Source: Lewinellaceae bacterium (GTDB taxonomy: Bacteria; Bacteroidota; Bacteroidia; Chitinophagales; Saprospiraceae). From it: DNA of 64,000 bases. Every line of letters starts with the position of its first letter. Positions within the stretch are counted from its first letter, which is position 1. The position numbers were made by a program, and so were the translations under genes. Below, one piece after another: positions 26,863 through 36,525 of the stretch. The stretch covers positions 62,001 to 126,000 of the forward strand of contig JADJWX010000002.1 in the NCBI GenBank assembly GCA_016716135.1. The letters run 5' to 3'. The notes under the pieces are model-generated. The model saw only the letters and a list, made by a program, of their open reading frames with translations. It was not told the origin of the DNA and did no database searches.

Positions 26863-27558
26863 TTAGTTCGCGCCGCGAAATCCCGTGTAAATGGTCAGTG
26901 TGTACTTGCGTTTGCCGACCAGGCCCGGAATTTTCCACTGCGTATCGCGGTCGAACAGGTTGGCCTGCGAACTCAGCGAGATGTCGGCGTACTTCAGATC
27001 GGTGCGCGGGAAAGCCTCCAGGTTCTCGAAGTTACTCACGTCGATGCGACCGAAATCGCCCTCGCCGTTGATGTTTTTGCGCGAGAACATGACGTGATCT
27101 GGCAAATCCACCACGCTATTCGAATCGGCGCCGGCGGCTTTCTGGGCCTTGATCTGGAAGGCGGCGAAGGTGTACGGCGTAGAGCAAAGGCGGTTGAGGA
27201 ACACCGGATATTTGTTGCAGGTCGGCGAACCGATGTACAAGGTGGCCTTGTTTTCGCTCGTGTTGCAGGTGTCGCAGGACGTCTCGTGGGTCTCGCTGGA
27301 GTCGCCAATGTAGGCTACGCATTCCTGATCCTCGTCGAATTCGCTGGTGTCAATCGTGAGCGTAATGTACTTCTCGACGGGCGCGCCGGCGCTTTTGGCT
27401 ACCTGGCCGTCGATGGGCGAGCCGGGCGGCGTTACCTGCGGGCCGGTCACGCCCACCGTGGTGGCCACCAGGTCGGTCGGCATTTTTTTCTTGGTGTACT
27501 CGAGGCCCGCGAGAATCTGCTTGGAGATGTTGTTGGGCAGGGTTTGTACGAAATCCAT
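26863..27558 (-). CDS. Candidate major virion protein (unrecognised fold)
   Basis: 231 residues, no signal peptide and no membrane helix, beta-rich, with five cysteines in the middle (ETSCDTCNTSENKATLYIG, CNKYPVFLNRLCS). It stands alone behind its own promoter-like site at the head of the left block of small membrane proteins, where a capsid gene would be expected. The aromatic, strand-rich C-terminus (WKIPGLVGKRKYTLTIYTGF) would fit a jelly-roll shell protein, but I cannot show it. Alternatives: an internal scaffold or a minor protein. Confidence 0.3.
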   Translation of the reverse strand: MDFVQTLPNNISKQILAGLEYTKKKMPTDLVATTVGVTGPQVTPPGSPIDGQVAKSAGAPVEKYITLTIDTSEFDEDQECVAYIGDSSETHETSCDTCNTSENKATLYIGSPTCNKYPVFLNRLCSTPYTFAAFQIKAQKAAGADSNSVVDLPDHVMFSRKNINGEGDFGRIDVSNFENLEAFPRTDLKYADISLSSQANLFDRDTQWKIPGLVGKRKYTLTIYTGFRGAN

Positions 27559-27614
27559 TGGGGGAGCCTTGGTTTTGAGGTGAAGACTTTTTTTCGGGGT
27601 GTAGAATTAAGGCT

Positions 27615-27622
27615 CAAAAATA
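27615..27622 (-). promoter_or_regulatory. Putative Bacteroidota -7 promoter element upstream of candidate virion protein
   Basis: On the minus strand the sequence reads TATTTTTG, which fits the TAnnTTTG -7 consensus, 57 bases before the start codon. A -33 TTTG is not clear. It is the only promoter-like site I see between the Avs-like gene and the left late block. Confidence 0.3.
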
Positions 27623-27707
27623 TGCCGAGGTATTGGATGGCAGTTTCGGATGGTGAATGATTATAGGGATGGGTTAAGGATGTTTTGGGATGTTTTGGGT
27701 AAGAGTA

Positions 27708-30700
27708 TCAGGCTCGTAAATCCTCTTCAAAATACTTACAAGCCTCGGAGCCAAAATCGAAGTGGCCAGCAAATACCGCCTCAACTATGGGTATATATTT
27801 TTGGAAAAGATATATATCCTCATGCATTGATTCAAGAGTCGCTCTAGCTTTCTGCTCGATTTCGGTCAACAGTCTCTTTCTCCAAGCAATAATTTCATCG
27901 TCCTGTTGCGACAACCGTTTTCTTATTTCTGAATGCCGCCACAGAGATTCATGCAAAACAGCCAGTTCATTTTTGATTTGATGTTGCAGGTTCAGTTCTT
28001 GAAGGGAAATACCTTTCAGTGGTTGCAGAATCTCTTTCGTCAAGAATATCGGCAGTGGGGAAATGGTAAATTCCGTGCGTTCTCCCGATAATGTTTCTTC
28101 TACCTGTTGTATAAATTCTTTATTAAATCGGATAGCCATATTCCCAGCGGTAGAACTTCCTGAAATTGGCACCAAAAGAATAAAATCTGCTCTGGTGTTT
28201 CTCAATTCGGTCAGACAAGGCAGAATTAGATCAACTTGATATTCAAAGTCTTGCAGTTCAAAATTGTGAATGCCCAGCACTAAACTTTTCAAAATACCAT
28301 CTTCAACAAAATTTTCCGGCAGTAACAAATTATAACCTAAATACTCCTTAAAGGCAGTTTGCACCTGATAAAGAGACGCTAATTCAGTACGCCATTTTTG
28401 CTCTTTCCAAATACGAATTTCATTACGAGGTTTGTCTATTTTTAAGCGTTTGGGGCGCCATATATCCACGAAATATTCGACAAGATCGGCTAAGTATTGG
28501 AAGGTTGATTGTTCGTTTAGGATTAGGCTATCCGTGTTAAAGTAGTTTCCAGTTGCGATAACAATTTTCTCGTAAGCCTTTTGCATATCAGCAAGCTTGG
28601 TTGAAGATTCCCTGGTATTGACTTTGAAAACCCTGCAAAGATTGTCGTCCCCGACGTTTGGGAATGTTTGGTTCAAAACATTTTCAAACACAGATTGCCA
28701 ATCTTGTACTTTCTTCACCTCTACTTGAAATTTTTCTTCTGTAAAAAAATCCTCGTCGTATCGAATGCGTCGCCCTTGTTTTTTAAAGGCCCGGAGGGAT
28801 GTATGAAGTTCTTGAAGTATTTTTTCCTCCTTATGAAATGCCGGGTTGTTTTGAAGCACTTTTTCAAGGCATCGAATAGTTTGCCGGGTCCATTCTACGG
28901 CCTTTTCACGAAAAACAAACCAGTATTGCTGCCATTCATAATGAGTTGAAAATTGGTAATTGCTTAACACCTGACTTGACCATGCTTGATTACCCCTAAC
29001 TGAAAATTTATCATGTTTCAACCATCCATCCCATTTAGCATTTTTTACTGAATCGTCATTACTGCTTGTTAAATGCAAAATAACTGGGTTTGGGAAATAT
29101 AGTCCCGCTATGTTGTATTGTTTAAACTGTGGGAGACAATAAGTGATGGATTCCGCGCGCGACACGCTTTGTCGGTTGATATTTTGTTGCTGGTCAACGA
29201 TATAACGGATTTCAATCACATCGCCGATTGGTTCAACCGTTAAAGTATCTGTCTTTTCCCGAAGATGGTTGATAAGTTGTTTGCCAAATCGGTCGTAGAA
29301 CTGCTGATAAACCACTTTATCCGCCAAATAAACGCCATAAAGTAATTGTCCCAACTGTTCAGTTTCCAAGGTTCTCATTGCTGTTTCCAAATGCTCAATT
29401 GTCAACAGATACGTCAATTTAGAATTTAGTCCAAGCCTTCCAAACCATCTTTCAAGATGAATTAAACCGGTGAGGTCATTTTGCAAGGTTTGTGTGTTTA
29501 TCTTTTTATGAAGGGCTTGTAAAAATAATCCAATATTCGACCCTTCCAAGCTTAGATCAGCATCGGAAATGGCATTTTTTAATTTGGAAAAATTGGGATT
29601 CACTTGGTTAATGAAATCAAGTTGCAATTCCGGAGCAGCAAACGGTACCTTAGTGTATACATACAATTCTATCCCTGCATCTATAACTAAATCATATACT
29701 TGCCGATTTTGTAGCCAATGCGTCTGTGCTTCGTACGCGTAGATGCCGTAGATGCCTTCTACGATTTCTCGATATGGCCTTTGGCTAAAATGAGAAGCAA
29801 GAAGAGCCAGGAAATTCCGTCGCTCTTGTTCGTGGAGAAGTAAAGCAGGCGCTTGTGCTGTGAAGGCAAATAAGTTTTCAGGTTCGATGACCGAAAGAAG
29901 CTGAACCAAGGTATCAGCAACTGGCAATCCTTCGTTCCCGTGTAAAAGGTCAGACAAGTGACTGGAACGAACTGGGTGAAGCCCCTCTACAAAGGGGCCG
30001 TCATCTAAAAGAACTTGGTACTCATTTTTTAGGCTGGCCAATATGGTTCCCCGGTCAGATTGAAACCCAACTTCATTTTGTACAAATTGAGCAGTTTGCT
30101 GGTGGATAGTTTGATCTGTAGGCCGTCTGCAACCGAAACCAAACGGAGAATGGCTTTTTTTGCAGCCTCGTCTCGGTCATCGCGAAATTGGGCAATTTGC
30201 TCGCTGAGACGTTCTGCAATCATCTGACCTTGTGTAAGTAGAAAAACGTATTCGAGCAATAATTTTTGCTGCTTTACCTTTTCCCAAGCAGGTTGCCAAG
30301 CAGTCATATTGGTGTGTAAACGATTCTCTTTTTGAAAAAAATAGAATATTTGTCGTGCCTCCGCTTCTGATAAATAAATATTTATCGGTTTCAAAATCAG
30401 ATTCGTTGTATTGGCGCCATATCTAAACCAATCTTCTTCACGGGCGGTCACCAAGAATTTCACTCCCCGCAGTTTTTGAACCCTGGCAGCCAAGTCTGAC
30501 CAATCTCGCACCTGTGCGCTTAAGCCATCAATAACAATTAGTGGCAAATATCCGCATCGCAGCTTCGATTCGAGAAATCTAAACACATCTTGGATACCTT
30601 CTCGTCGTAGTTCCTGCAACTCAAAAATATTATATCCAATCTGATCCAGCATTAGCTGTGCAACCTTCCAAGCCAAAGTAGATTTTCCTTGGCCGCTGGC

Positions 30701-31594
30701 AGATTTTATCACGGTAACATCAAAATCTTTAATTGAGTCGATGATTTCTTGTTGCCAATGAGGACGTTCAACTGGCAGGTTAGCAGCAATGTGCCAAGGA
30801 CGGGCAGACTTTCCTTCAAAAAAACTGAATTTCAGTAAATCATCTTTAATTGTCTCGAACGACACCTCCTCAATCCAGCTCTCTTTCACGGCCAAATTCA
30901 CGACTCCCTTGGAAATGGCATCCGTGGTTTCCTGAATAATTTGGAGCACATCGAATTTTCTTATCTCTTTTTTATTGGGGGATGAAACAAGTAAGAAGTA
31001 ATATAAAGCCTTAAGGTACTGGCCCTCGGTTCCATTTATGATACCATGCTGCTCAATGAGCATTTGACGGCATTCATTCAGCAATACCTCTTCTTTACTT
31101 TGGAAGAAGGAAATGCATGACAGAAATCTTAGACATGAGGCCTCGTCCAAACCGGGTCTGATTTTTCTGATTTTATCAAACCAAAACACACGACTATCAT
31201 TAGATAAAGGTTTAATGCCTTGGTTAGCTACCTGTAATTTTTTGAGGTGTCCTTGTGAGATATACACGTTTGTAACGATTAAAAACAGGCTATCAGGTTT
31301 TTGTTCAAAAACTTCCAGCAGATTGGGTAATATGTCTTCTCCAAATCCATTAGCGTCAAGATTGTTATCCAGACACTTGACCTGAATATGTTCATTTTGA
31401 AAATCAAAATAATAGTCTAAGTCTTCTATGCCTTCCAGTTGGAAGGTCTGTTCCTCCTTTCCCTCTTTACTAAACTCATGCAGTATTCGCCATAAAGTAT
31501 AATGGATTTGGAAAAGGATGCCACGTATATTATAAACACCGCCTTTTCGACGGGTAAGCAGGGTCTCTAAGCCAGGAAAACTTTGTGTGATCAT
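27708..31594 (-). CDS. Avs-like antiphage protein: Cap4/DUF4297-type nuclease + STAND NTPase + helical repeats (frameshifted)
   Basis: Two frames join through one missing T at about 30035 (PYLASLKNEY) to give about 1,295 residues. Residues 18-75 hold the nuclease start (GVYNIRGILFQ, IEDLD, HIQVK; the D...QxK pattern of PD-(D/E)xK enzymes). Near 297-304 is a P-loop (SASGQGKST), then LPLIVIDGL as Walker B and FLVTAREEDW. The C-terminal 770 residues start with a STAND-type GLHPVRSSHLSDLLH helix and are helical. Avs proteins are known to sense phage TerL or portal and degrade DNA. Visibly AT-richer than the genes on both sides, with a terminator upstream: a cargo insertion in the late region. Confidence 0.72.
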
Positions 31595-31761
31595 AAAGGA
31601 TAAGGCTTTTTAAAGGAACGTGTTACAATAAATCCAGATCAAATAACTGATGATACCTGCATAATAATATGAAAGCCGCCAGAATACTTACGCATTCCAG
31701 CGGCTAATAAACCCCAAAAAACCAGTTACAAAAATAGCGACCTTCTGAAGGAAATGCAAGT

Positions 31762-31792
31762 AAAAAAAGCCGCCCCACCCTTCCGGCGGAGC
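31762..31792 (-). terminator. Rho-independent terminator of the right late operon
   Basis: On the minus strand a GC-rich hairpin (CCGCC...GGCGG) is followed by seven T residues. It ends the transcript that runs from 36.2 kb before it reaches the Avs-like gene, so that gene should have its own promoter. Confidence 0.55.
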
Positions 31793-31877
31793 AGCCCCGT
31801 AATATGAAAACAAAACTATCCGAATTTCCTACACTACTGCGGCCGGCACAAACTCCAGGCGCACATGCGGATTCCCA

Positions 31878-32131
31878 TCAAACAACTGCCGCAATAATCA
31901 CCTCCGCCAAATCCACCGGCAATTCCGTCCGTTTGACTTTTCCTGGTATAGGTCGTCGAAAGCAGGGTCAGAAGCCCGGAGGATGGCGATTTTATGCCGC
32001 AGGCTCGCGGTGGTGATGTGCAGCGCATTGGCCAGGTCACTTTTGGCCACCCGGCCGGCAGCCACGGTCAGGCGGATGGGATTTTCGTTGAGCCAATTGG
32101 CTACACAGGCGGCTTCGCAGGGTTGTGGCAT
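31878..32131 (-). CDS. Small HTH-type protein, frameshifted C-terminus
   Basis: About 84 residues. A helix-turn-helix-like stretch (RVAKSDLANALHITTASLRHKI) near residues 27-50. As read, the frame stops early, but adding one A in the run near 31938 gives a sensible end (KSKRTELPVDLAEVIIAAVV). The end fits better because it removes an implausible Arg/Trp/Cys tail. Last gene of the right late operon; may be a late regulator or a helicase-like accessory. Confidence 0.45.
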
Positions 32132-32151
32132 GGTGTTCAGGGGTTAGGGTT

Positions 32152-32757
32152 TTAGGTATTTGGGGGTTCTTCGATGCCGGATTCCAGAAGAGTTCGGATT
32201 TCGGCCACGATACGTTTCCCATCCGGTTGTCCGTCGTCGGTGATGGGCAGATGACTCTCCTTCAACAGGGCGCCGCCGACGGTGAACAGTTGAAATACCC
32301 AAGCCGGGAAGGGTTCAGCATTGGATAGCTGCCGGAAATCGCCAAAGGTGCCGGCATGATCCAGCACCGCCAGCACGCGCAGCGTTTCGCCGGTATTCCA
32401 GGCGTTGAAAGCCGGGTAAGGCAGACTGAAATCCGGTTGGATATTGAATTTTAAGCCTGGATTCAGGATCGGCATCCGAAAACCGGCCAGCGGCTGGACT
32501 GGTACAGGACCGGTTGGAGTTTGGTTACTCTGCTTCAAAGCATCCAATTCCGTGTTACCAGCATCAATCGATTCCTGTAAGGCTTCGTTTTCGTCACTCA
32601 AACCGGCAATACGCCGTTTCAACTTCCGGTTAGCCCGCAGGGAAAACAGGTACAACACCAGCAATATCGAAAAAACGAGGAGCAACAGGATGCCGATAGG
32701 TTTCCAGGGCATCCGGCCCACCCCATTAGGACTTGGCATCAGGTTTAGGTTTTCCAT
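32152..32757 (-). CDS. Membrane protein with N-terminal helix and coiled coil
   Basis: 201 residues: helix (IGILLLLVFSILLVLYLFSL) near 21-41, a coiled-coil segment (RKLKRRIAGLSDENEALQES), a Pro-rich linker and a soluble C-terminal domain that ends in IRTLLESGIEEPP. The layout suggests an assembly or spike-anchoring protein. Start overlaps the upstream gene's end by about 30 bases. No family recognised. Confidence 0.5.
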   Translation of the reverse strand: MENLNLMPSPNGVGRMPWKPIGILLLLVFSILLVLYLFSLRANRKLKRRIAGLSDENEALQESIDAGNTELDALKQSNQTPTGPVPVQPLAGFRMPILNPGLKFNIQPDFSLPYPAFNAWNTGETLRVLAVLDHAGTFGDFRQLSNAEPFPAWVFQLFTVGGALLKESHLPITDDGQPDGKRIVAEIRTLLESGIEEPPNT

Positions 32758-32970
32758 CGGTCAGTAGTTGGGCGTTGGAATTGAAGTTAGCCACCTGCAC
32801 CGTCACGTTTTCGCCTTCCGGGCGGCTTCAGCGATGCCGTTCATGGCGCGGGTGTATGCGGCCGTTGCCCGGATTTGCTGGATAATCCAGGTGACAAGCA
32901 AGGCCAACAGCAGCAAATAGGCAACGATGGCGCCGATACGGCGGGTTTGCGGGGTAAGTTCGAGGGTCAT
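32726..32970 (-). CDS. About 82-residue single-span membrane protein, frameshifted
   Basis: MTLELTPQTRRIGA, a helix (IVAYLLLLALLVTWIIQQI), then RATAAYTRAMNGIAEAARKA. As read it stops after 55 residues at AKT, but one base near 32813 joins the downstream frame as ENVTVQVANFNSNAQLL and ends GKPKPDAKS just inside the next gene. Its ATG overlaps the upstream TGA (ATGA), which supports the start. Confidence 0.5.
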
Positions 32971-33173
32971 GGTTGTATGGATTTTTTAATCTCGGAAACG
33001 ATCTGCTGAATCTCACCGGGCGACAGCGCCACGGTCACTTTGCCCTGATCGAGCAGTTGCCGGGCAGCGCGTTCGTTTTTGAGCCGCCGGATGCTGGCCG
33101 TAATGGTAAAAGCGGCGGCCACGGCGATCAGGGCGAGCGCCAGCCAGACGGCCCAACGCGGTATGTTTTCCAT
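32967..33173 (-). CDS. 68-residue single-span membrane protein
   Basis: MENIPRWAVWLALALIAVAAAF helix at the N-terminus followed by basic SIRRLKNERAARQLL and an amphipathic C-terminal helix (LSPGEIQQIVSEIKKS). A longer upstream frame exists but is a shadow of the preceding gene. Overlaps the next gene by four bases. Confidence 0.5.
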   Translation of the reverse strand: MENIPRWAVWLALALIAVAAAFTITASIRRLKNERAARQLLDQGKVTVALSPGEIQQIVSEIKKSIQP

Positions 33174-33192
33174 GTGCAAAGGGTTTTGAGGT

Positions 33193-33819
33193 TTACAGGG
33201 TTTCGCCGTCTTCCAGCCGCATTTTGATGACGGCAGATGACCAGCGGAGGTCTTTGGTGTGAAAACTCCAGTTTCGGCCTTTCGAACGTTCGATGCGGAT
33301 GCGGTGCTGGGTCGCGGCGGATTTGGCCAGCGCCAGCACGGATTCCAGCGCCTTGGTGAAATCCCGTGTTTTCGGATTGCCAAAGCCGCCGAACGCAACA
33401 GCCATGTCGGTGGCCCGCATTTCAATTTCGCGGTTGCCGAAACGCACGATGAGGCGCACCTCTTCCGACTCATTTCCCCGGGCAACTTCGGTAAAAGACC
33501 GTCTGTGGTACTCCTCCAGCAGCGCAGCAATGGCATACCGCTCCACCTGGATGGACACCTGGCGCCGGATGGCCTCCACTTCCGCGTCGAAGCCGGTTTG
33601 TTCGGCCTGTTCGCGGCGTTGTTTGGCAATGTCGCCGTAACGGACAGTGATTTGCAGTTCGCGGGCCGACAATTCACTAACAGCCTTGGTCGCCAGGTAG
33701 AGATCGTAAAAGAAGATCACTTCGTCATCGGTCCAGTCCTCCACGGGCTGGCTGATGAAAGAAGGCGGCTCTGCCGGTGGGGTGAGCGGGGTTATTTCGG
33801 GCAAAGTATCTGTGGTCAT
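33193..33819 (-). CDS. Unrecognised soluble protein next to the ATPase
   Basis: 208 residues, helical N-terminal half (VIFFYDLYLATKAVSELSARE) and a charged beta/alpha C-terminal half (VRLIVRFGNREIEMRATDMA, RIERSKGRNWSFHTKDL). No membrane helix. It starts two bases after the ATPase stop. It could be a packaging partner or a DNA-binding protein; neither is shown. Confidence 0.45.
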   Translation of the reverse strand: MTTDTLPEITPLTPPAEPPSFISQPVEDWTDDEVIFFYDLYLATKAVSELSARELQITVRYGDIAKQRREQAEQTGFDAEVEAIRRQVSIQVERYAIAALLEEYHRRSFTEVARGNESEEVRLIVRFGNREIEMRATDMAVAFGGFGNPKTRDFTKALESVLALAKSAATQHRIRIERSKGRNWSFHTKDLRWSSAVIKMRLEDGETL

Positions 33820-33821
33820 GG

Positions 33822-34639
33822 TCAGTTGTTTTTAGTAATCAAGGTTTGTTTTCCATTGAATTTCCGGTACGGTATGCTTTGGTGTAGGGCCGGGTTTTCC
33901 GGGTCCGGCACCAGAATTTCCAGTTTGTCGAGATCCGCGTAAAGTTTGGTGCGCCCCGTTTCCCGGTCGTACAACACGAAGGGCGACATCTTCGCCGCCG
34001 GACTGCGCAAGCGTTGCAACGTGGTCCAGATGGCGTACAACTCCTCGGGCAGGGTTCGGACCGTGAACCAGGCTTCGTGGTTGGGCTTGTCGCCGGTTCT
34101 GAACACGATATAAATGCGAAAAGCCTTGCGGAGCAGTAAATTCATGCTCATAAAGTCGTGGCTAACCACCATCACGTCGATGCAGTTGTTGCGGTGGATG
34201 GTGAAAAACTCGATCTGTTCCTCGGGCATCTCGCTCTTTTGCGGGATGTAGTTGCGGCTCTCGTCCAGGATGACTAAGCCGTTGCGGAACCAGGTGCTCA
34301 AAATCTGAAACCAGGACGGGTCTTTCCATTTCACATTACGGAGCACCCGGATGCCGCGATCCCAGCGCTGGGCCTTGCGTGTCTGCGGGTTGATGACGCC
34401 GTATTTCAGTTCGGTCAGCGTGATCTGCGGGAACTCGTCGAAGGCGGTAGCCCGCGAAGGGTCGCAGATCAATACTTTGCGAGGCACTTTTTTGTCGCGG
34501 GTACGCTCGATATAGAACTTGGCTTGCTGCCGGATAAAGGTGCTTGGCCCTTGCCCAGGTCGCCGAATACACACATGGAGCAGTAGTCCCGTTGTTTGGG
34601 GTCTTTCGAGTTGTCCAGTCCATCATATATCGACTGCAT
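33822..34639 (-). CDS. Zot/FtsK-HerA-type ATPase, frameshifted inside the P-loop
   Basis: About 272 residues. From the ATG at 34639 the frame reads MQSIYDGLDN...MCVFGDLGKG, then shifts at about 34548 and continues STFIRQQAKFYIER. After that come KVLICDPSRATAFDE, a Walker B-like GLVILDESRNYI, and FFTIHRNNCIDVMVVSHD, which matches the Zot/HerA sensor (HRhxxID...vsQD). Zot/pI proteins drive filamentous phage assembly; HerA/A32 relatives package DNA in tailless membrane phages. No single inserted base restores a Gly-Lys-Ser/Thr loop, so the true P-loop cannot be read here. It is the clearest enzyme of the late region. Confidence 0.6.
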
Positions 34640-34694
34640 GGGCGAAGGGTTAAAAAAGGTTTTTGGGGCCGGTTTTTGGGGTTTGGCCTGGGGG

Positions 34695-35642
34695 TTATGA
34701 AGAAGGTTGTTTGTCGGTCCAGTAGCCTGCCTCCTGGGTGTTCACGAATGTGGTGAACTTATCCAGGATGCTATCTGCATTGTTGAAGCCGATCTTTTCC
34801 AGCAGAATTTTACCGCCGTTCACCACCAACGGCGTGAGCAGCAGGAAGCTGAGCAGCAGTTCCGGCGGGATACGCACCTGCCGCGCTTCGAGGATTTTGT
34901 CCAACAGCCGGACGGTGCGTTGTTTCAATCCCTCACTCATGGCCACTTGTTCAGCAAAAGACGTCTTGCGCTTGGTGAAACCAAGCACCGCCTCCTGCGC
35001 CTTTTCGTACAGCGCTTTTTCGCCGGGATTTGCTTTGCCGGCGGCAATTTTCGGGTACAACTCTTCGACGGTCTGCACTGCCTTCTTGGGCGTACTGAAA
35101 AAGTCGTAAGACCACACTGCCAGCACGGATTGGAGGATGTCGTACCAGTCCACCAGTTCCTGGGCGGCAATGCTATTCAGTTCGGAGTCCAACTCTGTGA
35201 GCGGAGGAGCGTCAGCCGGCGGGCTGCCGGCTGACGATGCCTCCACGGGGGGATTACCATTGGTCAAGGCGGGGGCCTCGGGGGTATTTTGGGGCATTTC
35301 GCGTTTGGCGATTTCTTCGGCTTCCATCAAACTGCGAGCGCCTTTTTGGCGAATAGCCTCTACCCGCTCGATGAACTCCGGCTGGGCGCCGGTTTCCTCG
35401 CCGAGGTCTTCGGGCAGGGCCTCGGGTGTTTCAGCGCCGGGCGCGGCCACGATTTCGGCCACGGCCAGCACGGTAGGCTCCACGGTGCGGTCCGAGGTAG
35501 CGTCGAGCAGTTCGGCCAGGATGTCGTCGCCGGCAATCGGGATGCCATTGAGGATTTGTTCGAGCATGGGCATTTCTACCTGCGCTTCATCCAACGCCGC
35601 GCCGACTGTCATCTTGAAGTTTTTGCCGCCGCGTTTAGCCAT
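34695..35642 (-). CDS. Unrecognised 315-residue protein with one membrane helix
   Basis: An acidic N-terminal 150 residues rich in Ala/Glu/Pro (EIVAAPGAETPEALPEDLGE), a helical middle (AQELVDWYDILQSVLAVWSY, KKAVQTVEELYPKIAAGKAN) and one likely span (LLLSFLLLTPLVVNGGKILL) near 262-281. Overlaps the upstream gene by eight bases. It may recruit the ATPase to the membrane, which is inference from position only. Confidence 0.45.
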   Translation of the reverse strand: MAKRGGKNFKMTVGAALDEAQVEMPMLEQILNGIPIAGDDILAELLDATSDRTVEPTVLAVAEIVAAPGAETPEALPEDLGEETGAQPEFIERVEAIRQKGARSLMEAEEIAKREMPQNTPEAPALTNGNPPVEASSAGSPPADAPPLTELDSELNSIAAQELVDWYDILQSVLAVWSYDFFSTPKKAVQTVEELYPKIAAGKANPGEKALYEKAQEAVLGFTKRKTSFAEQVAMSEGLKQRTVRLLDKILEARQVRIPPELLLSFLLLTPLVVNGGKILLEKIGFNNADSILDKFTTFVNTQEAGYWTDKQPSS

Positions 35643-36222
35643 TGGGAAGTTGGGTTTTAGGTTCTTCCGGAAGGTGTTTTTTCAGCACTTCCACCAGCTT
35701 GACGTAGGCCGTGAAGTCAATGCCGGCTTCTGCCAGGATGGGCGCCAAATCGTTTACCTCGATTCGGCCCAGCCAACTACCCTCGAACGCGCTGGCGAGC
35801 AGTTTACCGTTATCGATCAGAGTGTCCCGTTTTTTGCCGTCCAGCAGAATGCTCAGGATCGTTTTGGCGTCGAGGGCTTCGCCCAGGGGCAATGCAGCCA
35901 TCAGTTCGCCGATCTTGTCCGCGTGGCCGGCGATGCGTTCGCAGGATTTCAGTAAATAATATATGGTGTTGGTCAGGATAACTTTTTGGGTCGTCAACTC
36001 GCTCACTTTGAAGGCCGCGTCCGCATACGCCCTGGCGTTTTCGCGCAGGCGTCCGGCAAGTTGGGAAAACCGCGCTGTGGTGGTGACTTTTACCCTACCC
36101 TCCCGGATAGCGGTAAGCAGCGCGTCGCGATGCCGGTCCAGGTCTTTAAGCCACGTTGTCAGTTGATCCGCTCCTGCCGAGGTCTCTGTTTCGCCGTTCA
36201 TTATCAGGGAGTTATCAGCCAT
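35635..36222 (-). CDS. First gene of the right late operon, unrecognised
   Basis: 195 residues, mainly helical and charged (LTTWLKDLDRHRDALLTAIREG, RFSQLAGRLRENARAYADAA), no membrane helix, no signal. Its start codon lies next to the iteron array, so it is the first gene controlled from the divergent region at 36.2-36.5 kb. No family recognised. Confidence 0.45.
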   Translation of the reverse strand: MADNSLIMNGETETSAGADQLTTWLKDLDRHRDALLTAIREGRVKVTTTARFSQLAGRLRENARAYADAAFKVSELTTQKVILTNTIYYLLKSCERIAGHADKIGELMAALPLGEALDAKTILSILLDGKKRDTLIDNGKLLASAFEGSWLGRIEVNDLAPILAEAGIDFTAYVKLVEVLKKHLPEEPKTQLPNG

Positions 36223-36225
36223 TTT

Positions 36226-36302
36226 TTTCGGAATATTTTCGGTAAATTTTCGGAAAGGTTCCGGTAGATTTTCGGTAAAGTCTCGGCATGGTTTCGGTAA
36301 AA
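36226..36302. repeat. Seven iterons with exact 11-bp period
   Basis: CGG occurs at 36229, 36240, 36251, 36262, 36273, 36284 and 36295, each exactly 11 bases apart, inside a degenerate unit close to TTTTCGGTAAA. The array starts just upstream of the leftward 195-residue gene and occupies the divergent intergenic region. An 11-bp period puts each site on the same face of the helix, as for cooperative binding of an initiator or regulator. It could be an origin or a late-gene control site. Confidence 0.65.
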
Positions 36303-36525
36303 AACCGATATATCGAATCGGTGTAAATTGTTTGCCGGATTTATTCCGGGTATTTTCCGCATTTCATTCGAAGTTTTGAAAACATACTCCCGAAAGCGGC
36401 TCCCCTGCGATCTTTCATTTTACAGAAACAAATTTGCAGTATTCGTTGCATATTTGGCGACTAAATAAGTAACTTTGTTGCAACATTATATAGGCTCAAA
36501 AACTTGCGCATTACAACACTCAAAC
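36303..36525. other. Divergent intergenic region between the two element operons
   Basis: No gene. It holds a short palindrome-like stretch (CCGATATATCG) next to the iterons, a C/T-rich stretch and the rightward promoter described separately. Together with the iterons it makes about 300 non-coding bases, the largest control region within the element. Confidence 0.5.
36446..36477 (+). promoter_or_regulatory. Bacteroidota-type promoter for the rightward module
   Basis: A -33-like TTGC at 36446-36449 is separated by 20 bases from TAACTTTG at 36470-36477, a full match to the -7 TAnnTTTG consensus. The start codon of the first rightward gene lies 48 bases downstream. This is one of the best promoters in the window. 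Confidence 0.6.
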
